The notes under the pieces are model-generated. The model worked only from the letters and a program-made list of their open reading frames with translations, had not been told where the DNA came from and made no database searches. A stretch of DNA of 64,000 nt from Halorussus halobius (GTDB lineage: Archaea > Halobacteriota > Halobacteria > Halobacteriales > Haladaptataceae), in assembly GCF_004765805.1 (NCBI RefSeq), contig NZ_SBIU01000004.1:372001-436000 (forward strand), in the 5' to 3' direction. This document shows, piece after piece, positions 41,043 through 50,129 of this stretch (within the stretch, counting starts at the first letter, position 1; each line of letters starts with the position of its first letter). The position numbers and the translations under genes were made by a program.

Positions 41043-43754
41043 ATGACAGCGCGAGACGACGCCGGGGACGCCCCGATTTCCGAGGACGAACAGCAGGAAC
41101 TCATCGAGCAACTGGAGCGCCGGCGCACGCTCCGGGGCGCGGCGGCGATAGTCGTCACCGTCGTCGCCATCCTGTTCTCGGCGTTCCAGATGTGGCTGGC
41201 CGCCCGGGGGTTCGTCTTCCGAGTCGACCTCCCGGTGGTCGGCACCGTCGAGCTCGCCGCGCTCCAGTTGCTGCAGGTCAACGCCGTCCACGTCTGCTTC
41301 GCGCTCGTGTTGACCTTCCTGCTGTTCCCGCCGACGACCGGCGACGGGGTCCTCTCGCGGCGACTCGCCCGCGTGGTGCCCGCGCTCCGCCGACGATTCG
41401 GCGACGGGAGTCCGGTGACGAGGGTCGGCGAGGGCGTCCGCCGGGCGGTTCGCTGGCTATTCGCGGACCCCAATCGTCGCCGGGTCACGCCGGTCGACGC
41501 CGTCCTCGTCGCGATTTCGATACTCTCGGCGGCGTACATGATAACCGACTTCGACGAGATACGGCGGATGCGGGCGCTCGGACTCGGTGCCGGCCGACCC
41601 ATCGACGAGGTGTACTCGTTGCTCGGCCCCGTGGTCGACGCGCTGGCGAGCGTCGGGATTCCGCTCGGCGAACCCTCCTACGCCTTCCTGCTCGGCGCGG
41701 CGGGCGTCCTGCTCGTGCTCGAAGCGACCCGGCGGGCGCTCGGGGTCTACCTGATGGTCATCGTGGCGTCGTTCGTCGTCTACGCGCGCTGGGGGTATCT
41801 CATCCCGGTCGACGCGCCGTACGTCGGCGTGCTCTCGATAACGCCGCTGGGCTGGGACGCCATCGTCCAGAACCTCTGGTACAACACCGAGAACGGCGTG
41901 TTCGGCATCCCCGTCACCGTGAGCGTCCGGTTCATCTACATCTTCGTGCTGTTCGGCGCGTTCCTGGAGATGAGCGGCGCGGGCAAGTGGTTCATCGACC
42001 TGGCGTACTCGGCGACCGGCGACCGCAAGGGCGGTCCCGCGAAGGCGAGCATCATCGCCAGCGGATTCATGGGGACCATCAGCGGCTCCTCGATAGCCAA
42101 CACGGTCACGACCGGCGCGTTCACCATCCCGCTGATGAAGCGGTCGGGCTACTCGCCGGAGTTCTCCGGTGCGGTCGAGGCCTCGGCGTCGTCGGGCGGC
42201 CAGATTCTCCCGCCGGTGATGGGCGCGGCCGCGTTCCTCATCGTGGAGTACACGCTGACGCCGTTCGCCGACGTCATCGTGGCGGCCGCGATTCCCGCCG
42301 TCGTGTTCTTCTTCGGCGTCTGGGTGATGGTCCACCTCGAAGCCTCCAAGCGGAACATCGGCGGACTGGCCCCGAGCGACCTCGTCTCGCTGGGACCGCA
42401 CCTGCGTCGGGGCTGGTTCTATCTGGTGCCGCTGGGCCTGCTGCTGTACTACCTCATCGTCGAGCGCCTGTCGGTCGCGCGGTCGGCGTGGTTCACGCTG
42501 GTCGCCATCGGCGCGCTGATCGCGCTCGTGGCGGCCTACGACGAGGAGACGCGGGTGCCCCTGCTCGGCACTATCGCCGGGCTCTACCTGCTGGAGGCCG
42601 CGGCCTTCGCGACGACTGGCGGCGGCGTGATAGACGCGCTCACCGGGGCCGCCCCCGGCGGCGGCGCGCCACCGGTGGCGGCGGCGCTCGCCGCCGCCGG
42701 AACGCTCGGCTGGATGACCATCGCCATCAGCTTCGCCACGATGCTGTTGCGACCCGACGCCGACGCCCCGCTGCTGGACTTCGACCCGCAGGTCGATTCC
42801 GCGCTGGCTGCGGCCGCCGAGGCCGTCCGCCGGCCCGGCCTCGCGGCCGCCAAGCCGTTCCAGTACGTCGGGTTCGTGCTAAAGTCGATGGACGCCGGCG
42901 CGCGGACCGCGACCACGGTGGTCGTCGCGGTCGCGGCCGCCGGCATCATCCCGGGCGTCATCAGCGTCACCGGCCTCGGCCCCAACCTGACCGCGCTCAT
43001 CCGGTCGGTCGCGGGCGGGTCCATCGTCGTCCTGCTGATTCTGACGGCCGTCTCCTCCATCATCCTCGGGATGGGGATGCCGACCACCGTGACCTACATC
43101 ATCCTCGTCTCGATGCTCGGCCCGGCCATCAGCGAGGTCGGGGCCATCCCGATACTGGCGGCCCACCTGTTCATCCTCTACTTCGGCGTCATCGCCGACA
43201 TCACGCCGCCGGTCGCGGTCGCGGCCTACGCCGCCTCGGGCATCGCCAAGTCCGACCAGTTCGAGACGGGGGTGACGGCGTTCTCGCTGTCGCTCAACAA
43301 GGCCATCGTCCCCTTCGCGTTCGTGCTGACGCCGGGCATCCTCCTGCTCCGGGGCACCGGCACCGGCGAGGAGGTGGACGTCATCGGCCTCGCGGACGTG
43401 GCGGACCTCGGTTACTTCGTCCCGGAGGTGTTGATTCCCGTCGCCGGCGTGTTCGTCGGCGTCGTGGCGCTGGCCGCGACCATCATCGCGTACCTCTACA
43501 CCGACGTCGGCGGGCTGAGCCGGGCGCTGTTCGCGCTCGCGGCGCTGTTGCTGATGGCCCCGCTGTTGCTGTTCAACACCGTGGCGGGGCTGCTGGCGCT
43601 GGTCGGGGTCGTCGGCGAACTCGACCCCGGTCTGTTCGACCTCGCGCTCCGGGGCGTCGGCGCGGTGCTGTTCGGCGTTCTCGCGGTCCGGAATCGCCGG
43701 CGGGCCGACACCGAGCAGACTGCCGACCGGGGCGAGACGACCGAGGCGGCGTAG
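41043..43754 (+). CDS. TRAP transporter fused permease (DctQ-DctM type)
   Basis: 903-aa membrane protein combining the 4TM and 12TM subunits of TAXI-TRAP systems. Around 18 hydrophobic helices. Hallmarks of the DctM-like part: GSIANTVTTGAFTIPLMKRSGY-type loop (SSIANTVTTGAFTIPLMK, about 350-367), SSGGQILPPVMGAAAFL (about 383-399), LGMGMPTTVTYIILVSM (about 677-693) and GVIADITPPVAVAAYAASG (about 717-735). The N-terminal region (EQLERRRTLRGAA) is cytoplasmic. It follows the DUF1850 gene by 72 nt in the same operon. Secondary, sodium- or proton-driven uptake of an organic acid. Confidence 0.9.
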   Translation: MTARDDAGDAPISEDEQQELIEQLERRRTLRGAAAIVVTVVAILFSAFQMWLAARGFVFRVDLPVVGTVELAALQLLQVNAVHVCFALVLTFLLFPPTTGDGVLSRRLARVVPALRRRFGDGSPVTRVGEGVRRAVRWLFADPNRRRVTPVDAVLVAISILSAAYMITDFDEIRRMRALGLGAGRPIDEVYSLLGPVVDALASVGIPLGEPSYAFLLGAAGVLLVLEATRRALGVYLMVIVASFVVYARWGYLIPVDAPYVGVLSITPLGWDAIVQNLWYNTENGVFGIPVTVSVRFIYIFVLFGAFLEMSGAGKWFIDLAYSATGDRKGGPAKASIIASGFMGTISGSSIANTVTTGAFTIPLMKRSGYSPEFSGAVEASASSGGQILPPVMGAAAFLIVEYTLTPFADVIVAAAIPAVVFFFGVWVMVHLEASKRNIGGLAPSDLVSLGPHLRRGWFYLVPLGLLLYYLIVERLSVARSAWFTLVAIGALIALVAAYDEETRVPLLGTIAGLYLLEAAAFATTGGGVIDALTGAAPGGGAPPVAAALAAAGTLGWMTIAISFATMLLRPDADAPLLDFDPQVDSALAAAAEAVRRPGLAAAKPFQYVGFVLKSMDAGARTATTVVVAVAAAGIIPGVISVTGLGPNLTALIRSVAGGSIVVLLILTAVSSIILGMGMPTTVTYIILVSMLGPAISEVGAIPILAAHLFILYFGVIADITPPVAVAAYAASGIAKSDQFETGVTAFSLSLNKAIVPFAFVLTPGILLLRGTGTGEEVDVIGLADVADLGYFVPEVLIPVAGVFVGVVALAATIIAYLYTDVGGLSRALFALAALLLMAPLLLFNTVAGLLALVGVVGELDPGLFDLALRGVGAVLFGVLAVRNRRRADTEQTADRGETTEAA

Positions 43755-43882
43755 AAACGATCGGGAATCGTCCTCACGACGTCCGTCCGAAACGAGACGC
43801 CGAACGCGCTCGTACGCCCGTCCCAGTGGGCCGCGCCGTGGTTGGACGTACTTCCCCGCGTACGTGGAATCCTCGTCGGCGC

Positions 43883-44887
43883 TCATGGTGTCAATCCCAA
43901 CCACGCCAGCGCGCCGAACAGCAGGTCGCCGTAGGTCAGCGCGAGGACGGTGCCGACGAACAGCGGGACGACGAAGGGGATGCCCGGCGAGACCCACACC
44001 TCGTCCTCGCTCGCCAGCGCGTCGAGTCCGTCCCGCAGGCGCTCGGGCGTCGCGCCGTACGCGTCGCGGTCGAGGTCCTCGAGGAACGTTGCCGCGCCCC
44101 ACGGGTCGTCGTCCGGCGCGTCGTCGTCCGGAATCGTCTCGGCGACCGCGCCGCCGTCGGCGCGAGCGTCCTCGACGCCGACCGCACCGTCGGTCGGCGG
44201 GTTCGGGTCGGCCGGCAGCGTCGCGGGGTCCCGGTAGTGGTCGGCGCGCTCGCGCAACTCGGCCAGCGTCAGGCCGCGCCACCGGAGGTACATCCGGACC
44301 GCGTCGAGGTCCACGCCGTTCCGAGTCGCGCCCTCCGGCGTCTCCAGCAGGCGACCGTGCTCGGTCGGTATCGCGTCCCACGACACCGGTCTGCCGAGGA
44401 ACATGACCGACGAGACTCGGCCGCCGGCCGCGTTCCGGACGAACACGGCGAGCGGGTAGAGCGCGCCGAGCAGGACCGTGTTCGTCAGGACGGTGAGCGA
44501 GAACACGCCGAGCGCGGTCTGCTGGTGGGGAAGCACCCAGTCGGCGACCACGTACGTCGGGAACGTCGGGAACAACGCGGCCACCACCAGAAACGCTTTC
44601 GCGTCCGCGCCGCCGAACGCCCGGAACCACCAGAACGCGAGTACGAGCGGTGCCACGAAGCCGAGGCTGACCCCGGCCCGAATCCAGAAGAACTCGGGAC
44701 CGTCGAGCGCGGCGCTCCACGCCCGCCAGCCGTCCCACGCCAGCAGGACGACCGCGAGGGCCGCGAGGGGATACCACGTCCGGTTGGGAATCCGGCGGGT
44801 CTTCGCGTCCCGGAGCGCGGCCCAGCCGAAGACGGGGACGACGAGCAGTCGCAGGAGGTCGGGAATCGAGGCGTCGAGTAGGGGCAC
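43883..44887 (-). CDS. Type IV prepilin peptidase (PibD/A24 family)
   Basis: 334-aa membrane aspartic peptidase that processes archaellin and pilin signal peptides. The catalytic Asp pair is D27 region in WAALRDAKTRRIPN and the second in FGGADAKAFLVVAALFPTF (GxGD-like, here GGAD). About six helices surround it. A long soluble insert (about 165-295; DLDAVRMYLRWRGLTL and a Asp-rich stretch) precedes the last helix VVPLFVGTVLALTYGDLLF, as in haloarchaeal PibD. GTG start at 44887 after a GGAGAG Shine-Dalgarno; TTTATATAC lies about 40 nt upstream. Confidence 0.82.
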   Translation of the reverse strand: MPLLDASIPDLLRLLVVPVFGWAALRDAKTRRIPNRTWYPLAALAVVLLAWDGWRAWSAALDGPEFFWIRAGVSLGFVAPLVLAFWWFRAFGGADAKAFLVVAALFPTFPTYVVADWVLPHQQTALGVFSLTVLTNTVLLGALYPLAVFVRNAAGGRVSSVMFLGRPVSWDAIPTEHGRLLETPEGATRNGVDLDAVRMYLRWRGLTLAELRERADHYRDPATLPADPNPPTDGAVGVEDARADGGAVAETIPDDDAPDDDPWGAATFLEDLDRDAYGATPERLRDGLDALASEDEVWVSPGIPFVVPLFVGTVLALTYGDLLFGALAWLGLTP

Positions 44888-44993
44888 GCGGGAAATCTCT
44901 CCGTGAGGGGGGTTTGTTCCGCCATCGTATATAAATGTAAGAGGAAGCCCGGACAGTTCGACCGGCCGGCGAGCAGTCCTCCCAACCTCCGTC

Positions 44994-45848
44994 TCAGAGT
45001 ACCTCGTACTTGTCTATCTCCCGCTCCGTACACATCCCCTCGACGGTCAACCGGAGCAGTGAGCCGAGTCTCCCGTCGACGTCGTAGTTGGGTTCGCTCA
45101 GATTCCCGGTCCGCCTGGGCGAGCCGATGTCTCGAATCGCGCGCTGTTTGGGTGACTCCCGGTCGCTGTCGATAACTCCGAACACGCGGCCGTCGCGTTC
45201 CTTCACGACCGAAAAACAGGGAACGTCGGTGATGCCGTCACCGACGTAGACGATGTTCTCGAACGGAATCCGTCGCTCCTCGGACGCGATTCGTTTGTTC
45301 GCTCGATACGGGTTCCGTCTCGCCTCCTCCGGACGTATTCCCTTGTTGATCTCGAACAGGTACCGGGTCTTGTCGGTGAACGAAATCGGACGCTTCACGC
45401 GACTCAACACGCCGTCTTCGTCTTCGTCGAGCCGTGACCCGTACACTGCGTCGAAGTTGTCCGCGAGTTCCGTCCCCTGGATGATGCTCTCCAGTCCCTC
45501 GGAGACGACGTAGTACTCGACGTCGATTCCCTCGTAGTCGGCGGCGATGTCGTCCAGGTCCGCGAACAGGCCCGACACCCCCGGGTACAGCATCTCGTTC
45601 TCGTCCAGCGACGCGCCGAAGGTTTCGAGGTCGTCGACGCCGATTTCACCGAGTGGTTCGTCGCTCCCGACCTTCTCGAGTAACAGGGTGAGATACGCGA
45701 CGGTGGGGTCGTACCCCTCCCGGACCTTGTCCTGGAACTCCTCGAGCCAGAACGCTTCGGCGTCGACGCCGTTGCGTTCGAGGAACTGCGTCGTGGAGTC
45801 CGGGGCGAGGATGTCGTCGAAGTCGAAGACGAGCGCGATGGTCGTCAT
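44994..45848 (-). CDS. HAD-superfamily hydrolase
   Basis: 284-aa phosphatase-like protein. Motif I FDFDDILAPD at 8-17 (D9 and D11 as nucleophile and acid/base), Motif II in EYYVVSEGLESII (Ser), Motif III Lys in ISFTDKTRYLFEI and Motif IV in IVYVGDGITDVPCF. The cap inserted between motifs I and II resembles phosphoserine phosphatase-like HADs. The gene starts seven bases after the stop of a winged-helix regulator, forming a two-gene operon. Substrate unknown. Confidence 0.85.
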   Translation of the reverse strand: MTTIALVFDFDDILAPDSTTQFLERNGVDAEAFWLEEFQDKVREGYDPTVAYLTLLLEKVGSDEPLGEIGVDDLETFGASLDENEMLYPGVSGLFADLDDIAADYEGIDVEYYVVSEGLESIIQGTELADNFDAVYGSRLDEDEDGVLSRVKRPISFTDKTRYLFEINKGIRPEEARRNPYRANKRIASEERRIPFENIVYVGDGITDVPCFSVVKERDGRVFGVIDSDRESPKQRAIRDIGSPRRTGNLSEPNYDVDGRLGSLLRLTVEGMCTEREIDKYEVL

Positions 45849-45855
45849 CGCCGGG

Positions 45856-46425
45856 TCACTCCGTGGTCACCTGCTGGAACGCCTGGTGTTTGGTCCGGAG
45901 TTCACTCCTGTACCCATTAATTTCGCCGGATACCTCCTCGTCTTCGACCACGGTGAGTGGCCGCCTGCGAACGTCGCTCTCCGACGGGATGTCCTCGGCC
46001 AGTTCCGGGTCGACTAGCGCCTCGAACCGGTCGGTCGCTGCCCGTTCGCCGAGGAGGTTCCGCAGGTCGGCGGCGATTTCCTGTTTGCCCAGCGTCGTGA
46101 TTCGGTAGTAGGTCTGTCTCCCGTCGGCCCCCTCGGGTGCGGGAATCTCCGCCATGAGGTTCGCGTCGAGTAACTCTCGAAGGTGGTGTTGCAGGTCGTT
46201 GTTGTTGCGCCCCGTCTCCGACGCCAGTCGTTTCCGGGACGCGGCCCCGTACTCGTAGAGCAGGTAGAGGATACTGTACCGGACCGGGTCGGCGAGCGCC
46301 TTCTTCCGGTCGATGTGGGCGGCCATCGAGTCGACGCTACCGTCGAACAGTCGTCGTTCGGCGTACGTCTCCACGTCCCCCGCATCGAGCAGTTCGAATA
46401 GTTCGTCGGGCGCGCTCTCTGTCAT
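45856..46425 (-). CDS. Winged-helix (ArsR-like) transcriptional regulator
   Basis: 189-aa regulator. The wHTH spans about residues 38-105: DRKKALADPVRYSILYLLYE, then the recognition region SRKRLASETGRNNNDLQHHL and wing GRQTYYRITTLGKQEI. No metal-binding cysteines are present. The C-terminal region carries an acidic segment. It precedes the HAD gene in an operon. A 22-bp perfect palindrome (46453-46474) lies 28-49 nt upstream of its ATG and is a natural candidate for autoregulation. Confidence 0.85.
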   Translation of the reverse strand: MTESAPDELFELLDAGDVETYAERRLFDGSVDSMAAHIDRKKALADPVRYSILYLLYEYGAASRKRLASETGRNNNDLQHHLRELLDANLMAEIPAPEGADGRQTYYRITTLGKQEIAADLRNLLGERAATDRFEALVDPELAEDIPSESDVRRRPLTVVEDEEVSGEINGYRSELRTKHQAFQQVTTE

Positions 46426-46452
46426 ACGTGACTCTACTCCGGCTACCCATAA

Positions 46453-46474
46453 TAGATTAACGGTTATTAATCTA
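46453..46474. promoter_or_regulatory. Palindromic operator candidate between the HTH gene and a divergent gene
   Basis: TAGATTAA (46453-46460), spacer CGGTTA, TTAATCTA (46467-46474): an exact 8-bp inverted repeat. It covers the TATA position for the minus-strand HTH gene (start 46425) and lies 64 nt before the plus-strand gene at 46538, so the regulator could control both. Confidence 0.6.
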
Positions 46475-46537
46475 ATTTAGCTACATGAATTCCAGCTCCG
46501 ACAGATAGTTGTTCGTCTAACACCATCCCCCGAAGGA

Positions 46538-47269
46538 ATGAACGGCCGGGACTACGACGAGTTTCGATACGACGGTCGGCCAGTCTTCGAGTACGTCCGG
46601 CGCGACGCGCCGACGCCGGACCGGGACCGGCTCGACGAAGACTTCTTCGTCTACGTGATGGGGCCGTACACCGCGTTCGACGCGACTTACGTCTTCGACG
46701 ACGCCGAGAAACTCAGGACGTCGTTCATCGACGACCCGCTGTTCGACCCCGACCGTCACGTCACCGGCGACGAGACGGGGACGATGGAGGCGGCACTGCG
46801 GGACGTCTGCGAGGAGATGCGGGAGCTGTTCGGGGTGCGCGCGTTCCTCGCCACCGACATCGACGTCCCGACGCGACGCGAGGCCGAAGAACGTGACCTC
46901 GACAACTATCTGTCCGTCCTCGACCAGTCGGTGGCGTTCGCCGCCGTGAGCGACGCCGTAGTGTTCGTCTTCACGCAGGCCGGCCTCACGACCGGGGCCG
47001 GGTCGGAGGTCGGCGCGATTCTCAGCGAGTTCAACCTCCGGACCGGGAACCCGGAACCGGACCGGAAGCCCCGCGAGCGCTTCCGGGTGTTCCGCGGTGA
47101 GTCGTTCGGCAGTGCCAGCATCGACGAACTGCCGTACACCTACGGCGTAGACGCCATCGAGTTCGAAGACGAGGCCGACCTGCTCGCGAAGACCCGGCAG
47201 TTCCTCGCCAACGTCGAGCGAACTGCCCGGGACCGACCGTTCCCAGTGTACACTAGCTACGAAGCCTGA
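46538..47269 (+). CDS. DUF7509-like protein with nucleoside-binding (SLOG-like) fold features
   Basis: 243-aa soluble protein. The core FVYVMGPYTAFDATYVF (about 37-53), a conserved helix with ALRDVCEEMRELFGVRAFL and later YLSVLDQSVAFAAVSDAVVFVF followed by GAGSEVGAILSEF resemble the nucleoside deoxyribosyltransferase/SLOG Rossmann-like group and match my memory of haloarchaeal DUF7509. It is divergent from the HTH/HAD operon. A GAAGGA Shine-Dalgarno precedes the ATG. Enzymatic activity unproven. Confidence 0.7.
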   Translation: MNGRDYDEFRYDGRPVFEYVRRDAPTPDRDRLDEDFFVYVMGPYTAFDATYVFDDAEKLRTSFIDDPLFDPDRHVTGDETGTMEAALRDVCEEMRELFGVRAFLATDIDVPTRREAEERDLDNYLSVLDQSVAFAAVSDAVVFVFTQAGLTTGAGSEVGAILSEFNLRTGNPEPDRKPRERFRVFRGESFGSASIDELPYTYGVDAIEFEDEADLLAKTRQFLANVERTARDRPFPVYTSYEA

Positions 47270-47294
47270 GCGGTGTCGTGTCGCTCTCGACCGG

Positions 47295-47555
47295 TCACGA
47301 TGTTTCGCTCACGCCGTGAACTTCGTCGAGTCGCCACACCGTGCCTGATTCGTCCGAGCGGACGAGCGTGGCGTCGACGGTCCCCGACGAGTCCGCCAGT
47401 TCCTCGAACAGGTCCGCGTGCGCCTCGGGGAGCGGAACCGCGACGTGCTGGTCGTCCGAACTCCGGAGGACGACCTCGCGCTCGACGGCGTCGTAGTTCC
47501 AGACGCGGAAGTTGTCCCGCATCGTCCGGGGCGGGTCGTCGGAGGTGTCCGTCAT
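47295..47555 (-). CDS. Small conserved acidic protein
   Basis: 86-aa protein, not recognised: MTDTSDDPPRTMRDNFRVW, then strands NYDAVEREVVLRSSDDQHV and GTVDATLVRSDESGTVWRLDEVHG, with PLPEAHADLFEELADSS between. The predicted strand-helix-strand order and coding-like acidic composition support a real gene, possibly a small beta-barrel. It is convergent with the DUF7509-like gene. Confidence 0.55.
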   Translation of the reverse strand: MTDTSDDPPRTMRDNFRVWNYDAVEREVVLRSSDDQHVAVPLPEAHADLFEELADSSGTVDATLVRSDESGTVWRLDEVHGVSETS

Positions 47556-47667
47556 CGCCGACTCAGTGAACGCCGTCGACCGGGGAAAGTGCGTCGGCGG
47601 GAAATCCTCGCGCTACTCGGGAGCGCTCATGTAAAGAAGTGAACTCCGGAGCGCCCGGAAGAGCGAT

Positions 47668-48057
47668 CTATATGACGCGGTTCTGCAGGTAGTCGAGGTG
47701 CTTGGCGTTGTAGACGATTTTGACCTCGTCGGTCGCCGCGCTACCGATGCAGGTCAGGCGGACGTTCTTGTCCTCGACCTCCTCGTCGGAGAGAATCTGT
47801 TGCATGTCCATGTCGATTTCGCCCTCCTTGACGATGGACGCGCAGTTGGCGCAGGCACCCGCGCGACACGAGAACGGCCAGTCGTAGCCCTGGGCCTCGG
47901 CGGCTTCGAGGATGTACTCGCCCTCGGCCACGTCGAGGGTCCCGTAGTCCTCGTCGTCGAGACCGGCGTCGCTCGCCTTCTCGAAGAGGTCCTCGTCGTC
48001 CATGTCCCAGCCCTGGTCGTCCAGTACTTCGTAGTTGAGGTATTCGACGGTTGGCAT
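47668..48057 (-). CDS. Halobacterial [2Fe-2S] ferredoxin
   Basis: 129-aa plant-type ferredoxin with the haloarchaeal N-terminal acidic insertion. Cluster ligands are C64, C69, C72 (CRAGACANC) and C103 (RLTCIGS). The N-terminus [17 protein letters not shown] and the end HLDYLQNRV are characteristic. It is the electron acceptor of pyruvate and 2-oxoglutarate ferredoxin oxidoreductases in haloarchaea. The ATG at 48057 gives the known mature start (the preceding GTG adds one residue). Confidence 0.97.
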   Translation of the reverse strand: MPTVEYLNYEVLDDQGWDMDDEDLFEKASDAGLDDEDYGTLDVAEGEYILEAAEAQGYDWPFSCRAGACANCASIVKEGEIDMDMQQILSDEEVEDKNVRLTCIGSAATDEVKIVYNAKHLDYLQNRVI

Positions 48058-48163
48058 CACCCCGAGCGTTCGGGGGCGACATGGTTAGTAGTTGTTGTTT
48101 CGCGCCGAGACGTCCCGAGGCGACCCGCGAGCGGGTCGGGTCGGCCGCGCCGCCCGCGGTCTC

Positions 48164-49372
48164 TCAGCCGTAGATGGGAACGAGCGTGAACAGCGCGAAC
48201 GACGCCACCGCCGAGATGGTGGGCGTCAGAATCCAGAGGGTGACGACGCGGCCGGTCGCCGCCGGGTCGAACAGGTCGGCCGTGTCGAGGTCCGCGGGGT
48301 CTTCCTCGCCGATTCGCTGTACCTCGTCGTCGGGTTCGGCCGTGAGCGCGTCCACCGACATCGCCGAGTTCCCGCCGGACTCGCCCGCCGTGTCGCCGCC
48401 CTCGTCGCCGCGAACCGCGGCGGCCGCCGCGTCCCGCACCCGGACCGCTCGCGTCGCCCGGCCCCAACCGAGGCCGACGATGCACATCGTGGCGCTCACC
48501 GCGAGGCTGGCGGGGATGCCGAGGTACGACAGGAGCGTGATGAGCGACGCCGACACGACTTCGACGACCAGCGCGGCGAGCAGCGGGAGTTCGGTCAGCC
48601 CGCTTCCCACGGTGTCGAGGGTGCGCCGGGCGATGGTGAACGCGCCCAGACCGATGGCCCCGGCCGCGAGCAGGATGCCGTGGTCGAGCGAGACGGCCCC
48701 GCTGCCCACCAGGGGCGCGACCGCGTTGGCGACGTTGCTCGCGCCCGCCGAGAACGCCATGTAGCACGCGATGACCACGACGAGGACGCTCCCGACGAGT
48801 TCGCGCCGGCCGGTGTTCGGTGCCGGGACGGGGTACGGAATCGGCCCGACGCGCTCGTACTCGACCAGCGGCCCCTCCGACTGGTCGATGCGGAACCACA
48901 CGTCGAGATACGGGTAGAGGTAGCGCCCGACGACCGCACACACCCAGAAGGCGACGATGGGCGCGACCAGCCACCACGAGACTATCTGGCCCATCACGCC
49001 CCAGTCGATGTCCCCGGCCGCGACGCCCAGTCCCGCGATGGCTCCCACGGCGGTCATCGAGGTCGAGGCCGGCACGCCGAACAGGTTCGAGACGAGCAGG
49101 GCGAGTCCGACGAAAAAGAGGACGCCGACGCTCGCCCCGAGGGTGAACAGGTCGGCGGGCACGATGTCCCCGCCCATCGTCTCGACCACGTTCCGGCCGA
49201 CCGTCCACCCGCCCAGCAGCGCGAACCCGGCCATCAGCCCGGCCGCACCGAGCTTCGAGACGACGTTGCTGCCGACCGCCGGGCCGAACGCGACGCCGGT
49301 AGAGGAGCCGCCGATGTTGAACCCGACGAACACCGCGACCGCGAGGCCGACAGCGAGGAGTGGGCTGAGCAC
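48164..49372 (-). CDS. PiT-family inorganic phosphate permease (second family branch)
   Basis: 402-aa membrane permease. First family repeat: VGFNIGGSSTGVAFGPAVGS (about 16-35); second: FSAGASNVANAVAPLVGSG (about 209-227). It differs clearly from the paralogues at 7997 and 52980. A soluble Asp/Glu-rich loop (about 315-370, EPDDEVQRIGEEDPADLD) precedes the last helix. Alternative substrates such as sulfate are possible for PiT members. Stand-alone gene before a sulfur cluster. Confidence 0.85.
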   Translation of the reverse strand: MLSPLLAVGLAVAVFVGFNIGGSSTGVAFGPAVGSNVVSKLGAAGLMAGFALLGGWTVGRNVVETMGGDIVPADLFTLGASVGVLFFVGLALLVSNLFGVPASTSMTAVGAIAGLGVAAGDIDWGVMGQIVSWWLVAPIVAFWVCAVVGRYLYPYLDVWFRIDQSEGPLVEYERVGPIPYPVPAPNTGRRELVGSVLVVVIACYMAFSAGASNVANAVAPLVGSGAVSLDHGILLAAGAIGLGAFTIARRTLDTVGSGLTELPLLAALVVEVVSASLITLLSYLGIPASLAVSATMCIVGLGWGRATRAVRVRDAAAAAVRGDEGGDTAGESGGNSAMSVDALTAEPDDEVQRIGEEDPADLDTADLFDPAATGRVVTLWILTPTISAVASFALFTLVPIYG

Positions 49373-49560
49373 GCTCGCTGGTTCGGACGACGGCGAGTAA
49401 ATAGCGTCGGTCGCTGAGAGCCCTCGCCACGGGACCGAAAGTGCCCTACCGGGAACGAATCGAGGAACGCCGGAACGACCGCGACGTCACGTTCGTCCCG
49501 GGGTCCACGTCCCGGATGTCGGTGGCGTCTGGGGCCGGTTGCGTCGAGAACGCCCCGTCG

Positions 49561-50127
49561 TCAGACCAGCAGCTGGATGTCGGCGTCGGCCATGTCCTGC
49601 AAGGCGGTCGCGGCACCTACGCCGGTGGTGACGCCGTCGTAGAAGTCGTCTTCGTCGTAGTCCAGCAGGCCGATGGTCATCTGGCAGGCCTGGAACGCCA
49701 CGCCCATGTCGAGGCTGGTCTCGACGAGTTCCTCGATGGTCGCGGTGTCGTTGTTCGCGATTCGCTTCTCCATCAGCTTCGTCGTCACGCGGTCCATGCC
49801 GGGCAGCGCCCCGACGACGTTCGGGACGGGCACGTTGGGGTTGCCGACCGAACTCAGCTTGAGCGCCTTCGAGCGCTCCTCGTGGAGGATGTCCAGCCCC
49901 CAGAACGTGTGGAAGACGGTGACGTCGTAGCCGAACGCGGCGGCGGTGCTGGCGAGGATGAGCGGCGGGTACGCCATGTCCAGCGTGCCCTTCGTCGCGA
50001 CGATGCTCATCGTCCCGGCGTCGTCGCCGGTGGCGTCGGCGAGCGCGTCCTCGAGTTCGTCGACGCGCGTCGCCAACTCCGCGCGGGAGGGCGGGTCTGA
50101 CGCCGCGTCGGGTGTCTCCGGGCTCAT
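49561..50127 (-). CDS. DsrE/DrsH-like sulfur-carrier protein
   Basis: 188-aa protein of the DsrE/F family. N-terminal coiled-coil-like helix (ATRVDELEDALADATGD), then MSIVATKGTLDMAYPPLILAS (about 40-60), TVFHTFWGLDILHEE and VAFQACQMTIGLLDY, where C147 region provides the sulfur-carrying cysteine. It lies two bases after the tusA reading frame and is probably translated with it. Works with TusA and rhodanese in persulfide relay, as known for DsrE-TusA pairs in sulfur oxidisers. Confidence 0.85.
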   Translation of the reverse strand: MSPETPDAASDPPSRAELATRVDELEDALADATGDDAGTMSIVATKGTLDMAYPPLILASTAAAFGYDVTVFHTFWGLDILHEERSKALKLSSVGNPNVPVPNVVGALPGMDRVTTKLMEKRIANNDTATIEELVETSLDMGVAFQACQMTIGLLDYDEDDFYDGVTTGVGAATALQDMADADIQLLV

Positions 50128-50129
50128 CG

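Noticed and set aside
42879..43886. ATGA-coupled minus-strand frame downstream of the prepilin peptidase (MSADEDSTYAGKYVQ...)
   Set aside because: The start overlaps the peptidase stop neatly, but after about 75 codons the frame runs antisense through the TRAP permease with shadow-like composition; not enough support for a gene.
41192..44881. 1229-codon plus-strand frame overlapping the TRAP permease and the prepilin peptidase
   Set aside because: Arginine/glycine-rich shadow of two well-supported genes in a high-GC genome.
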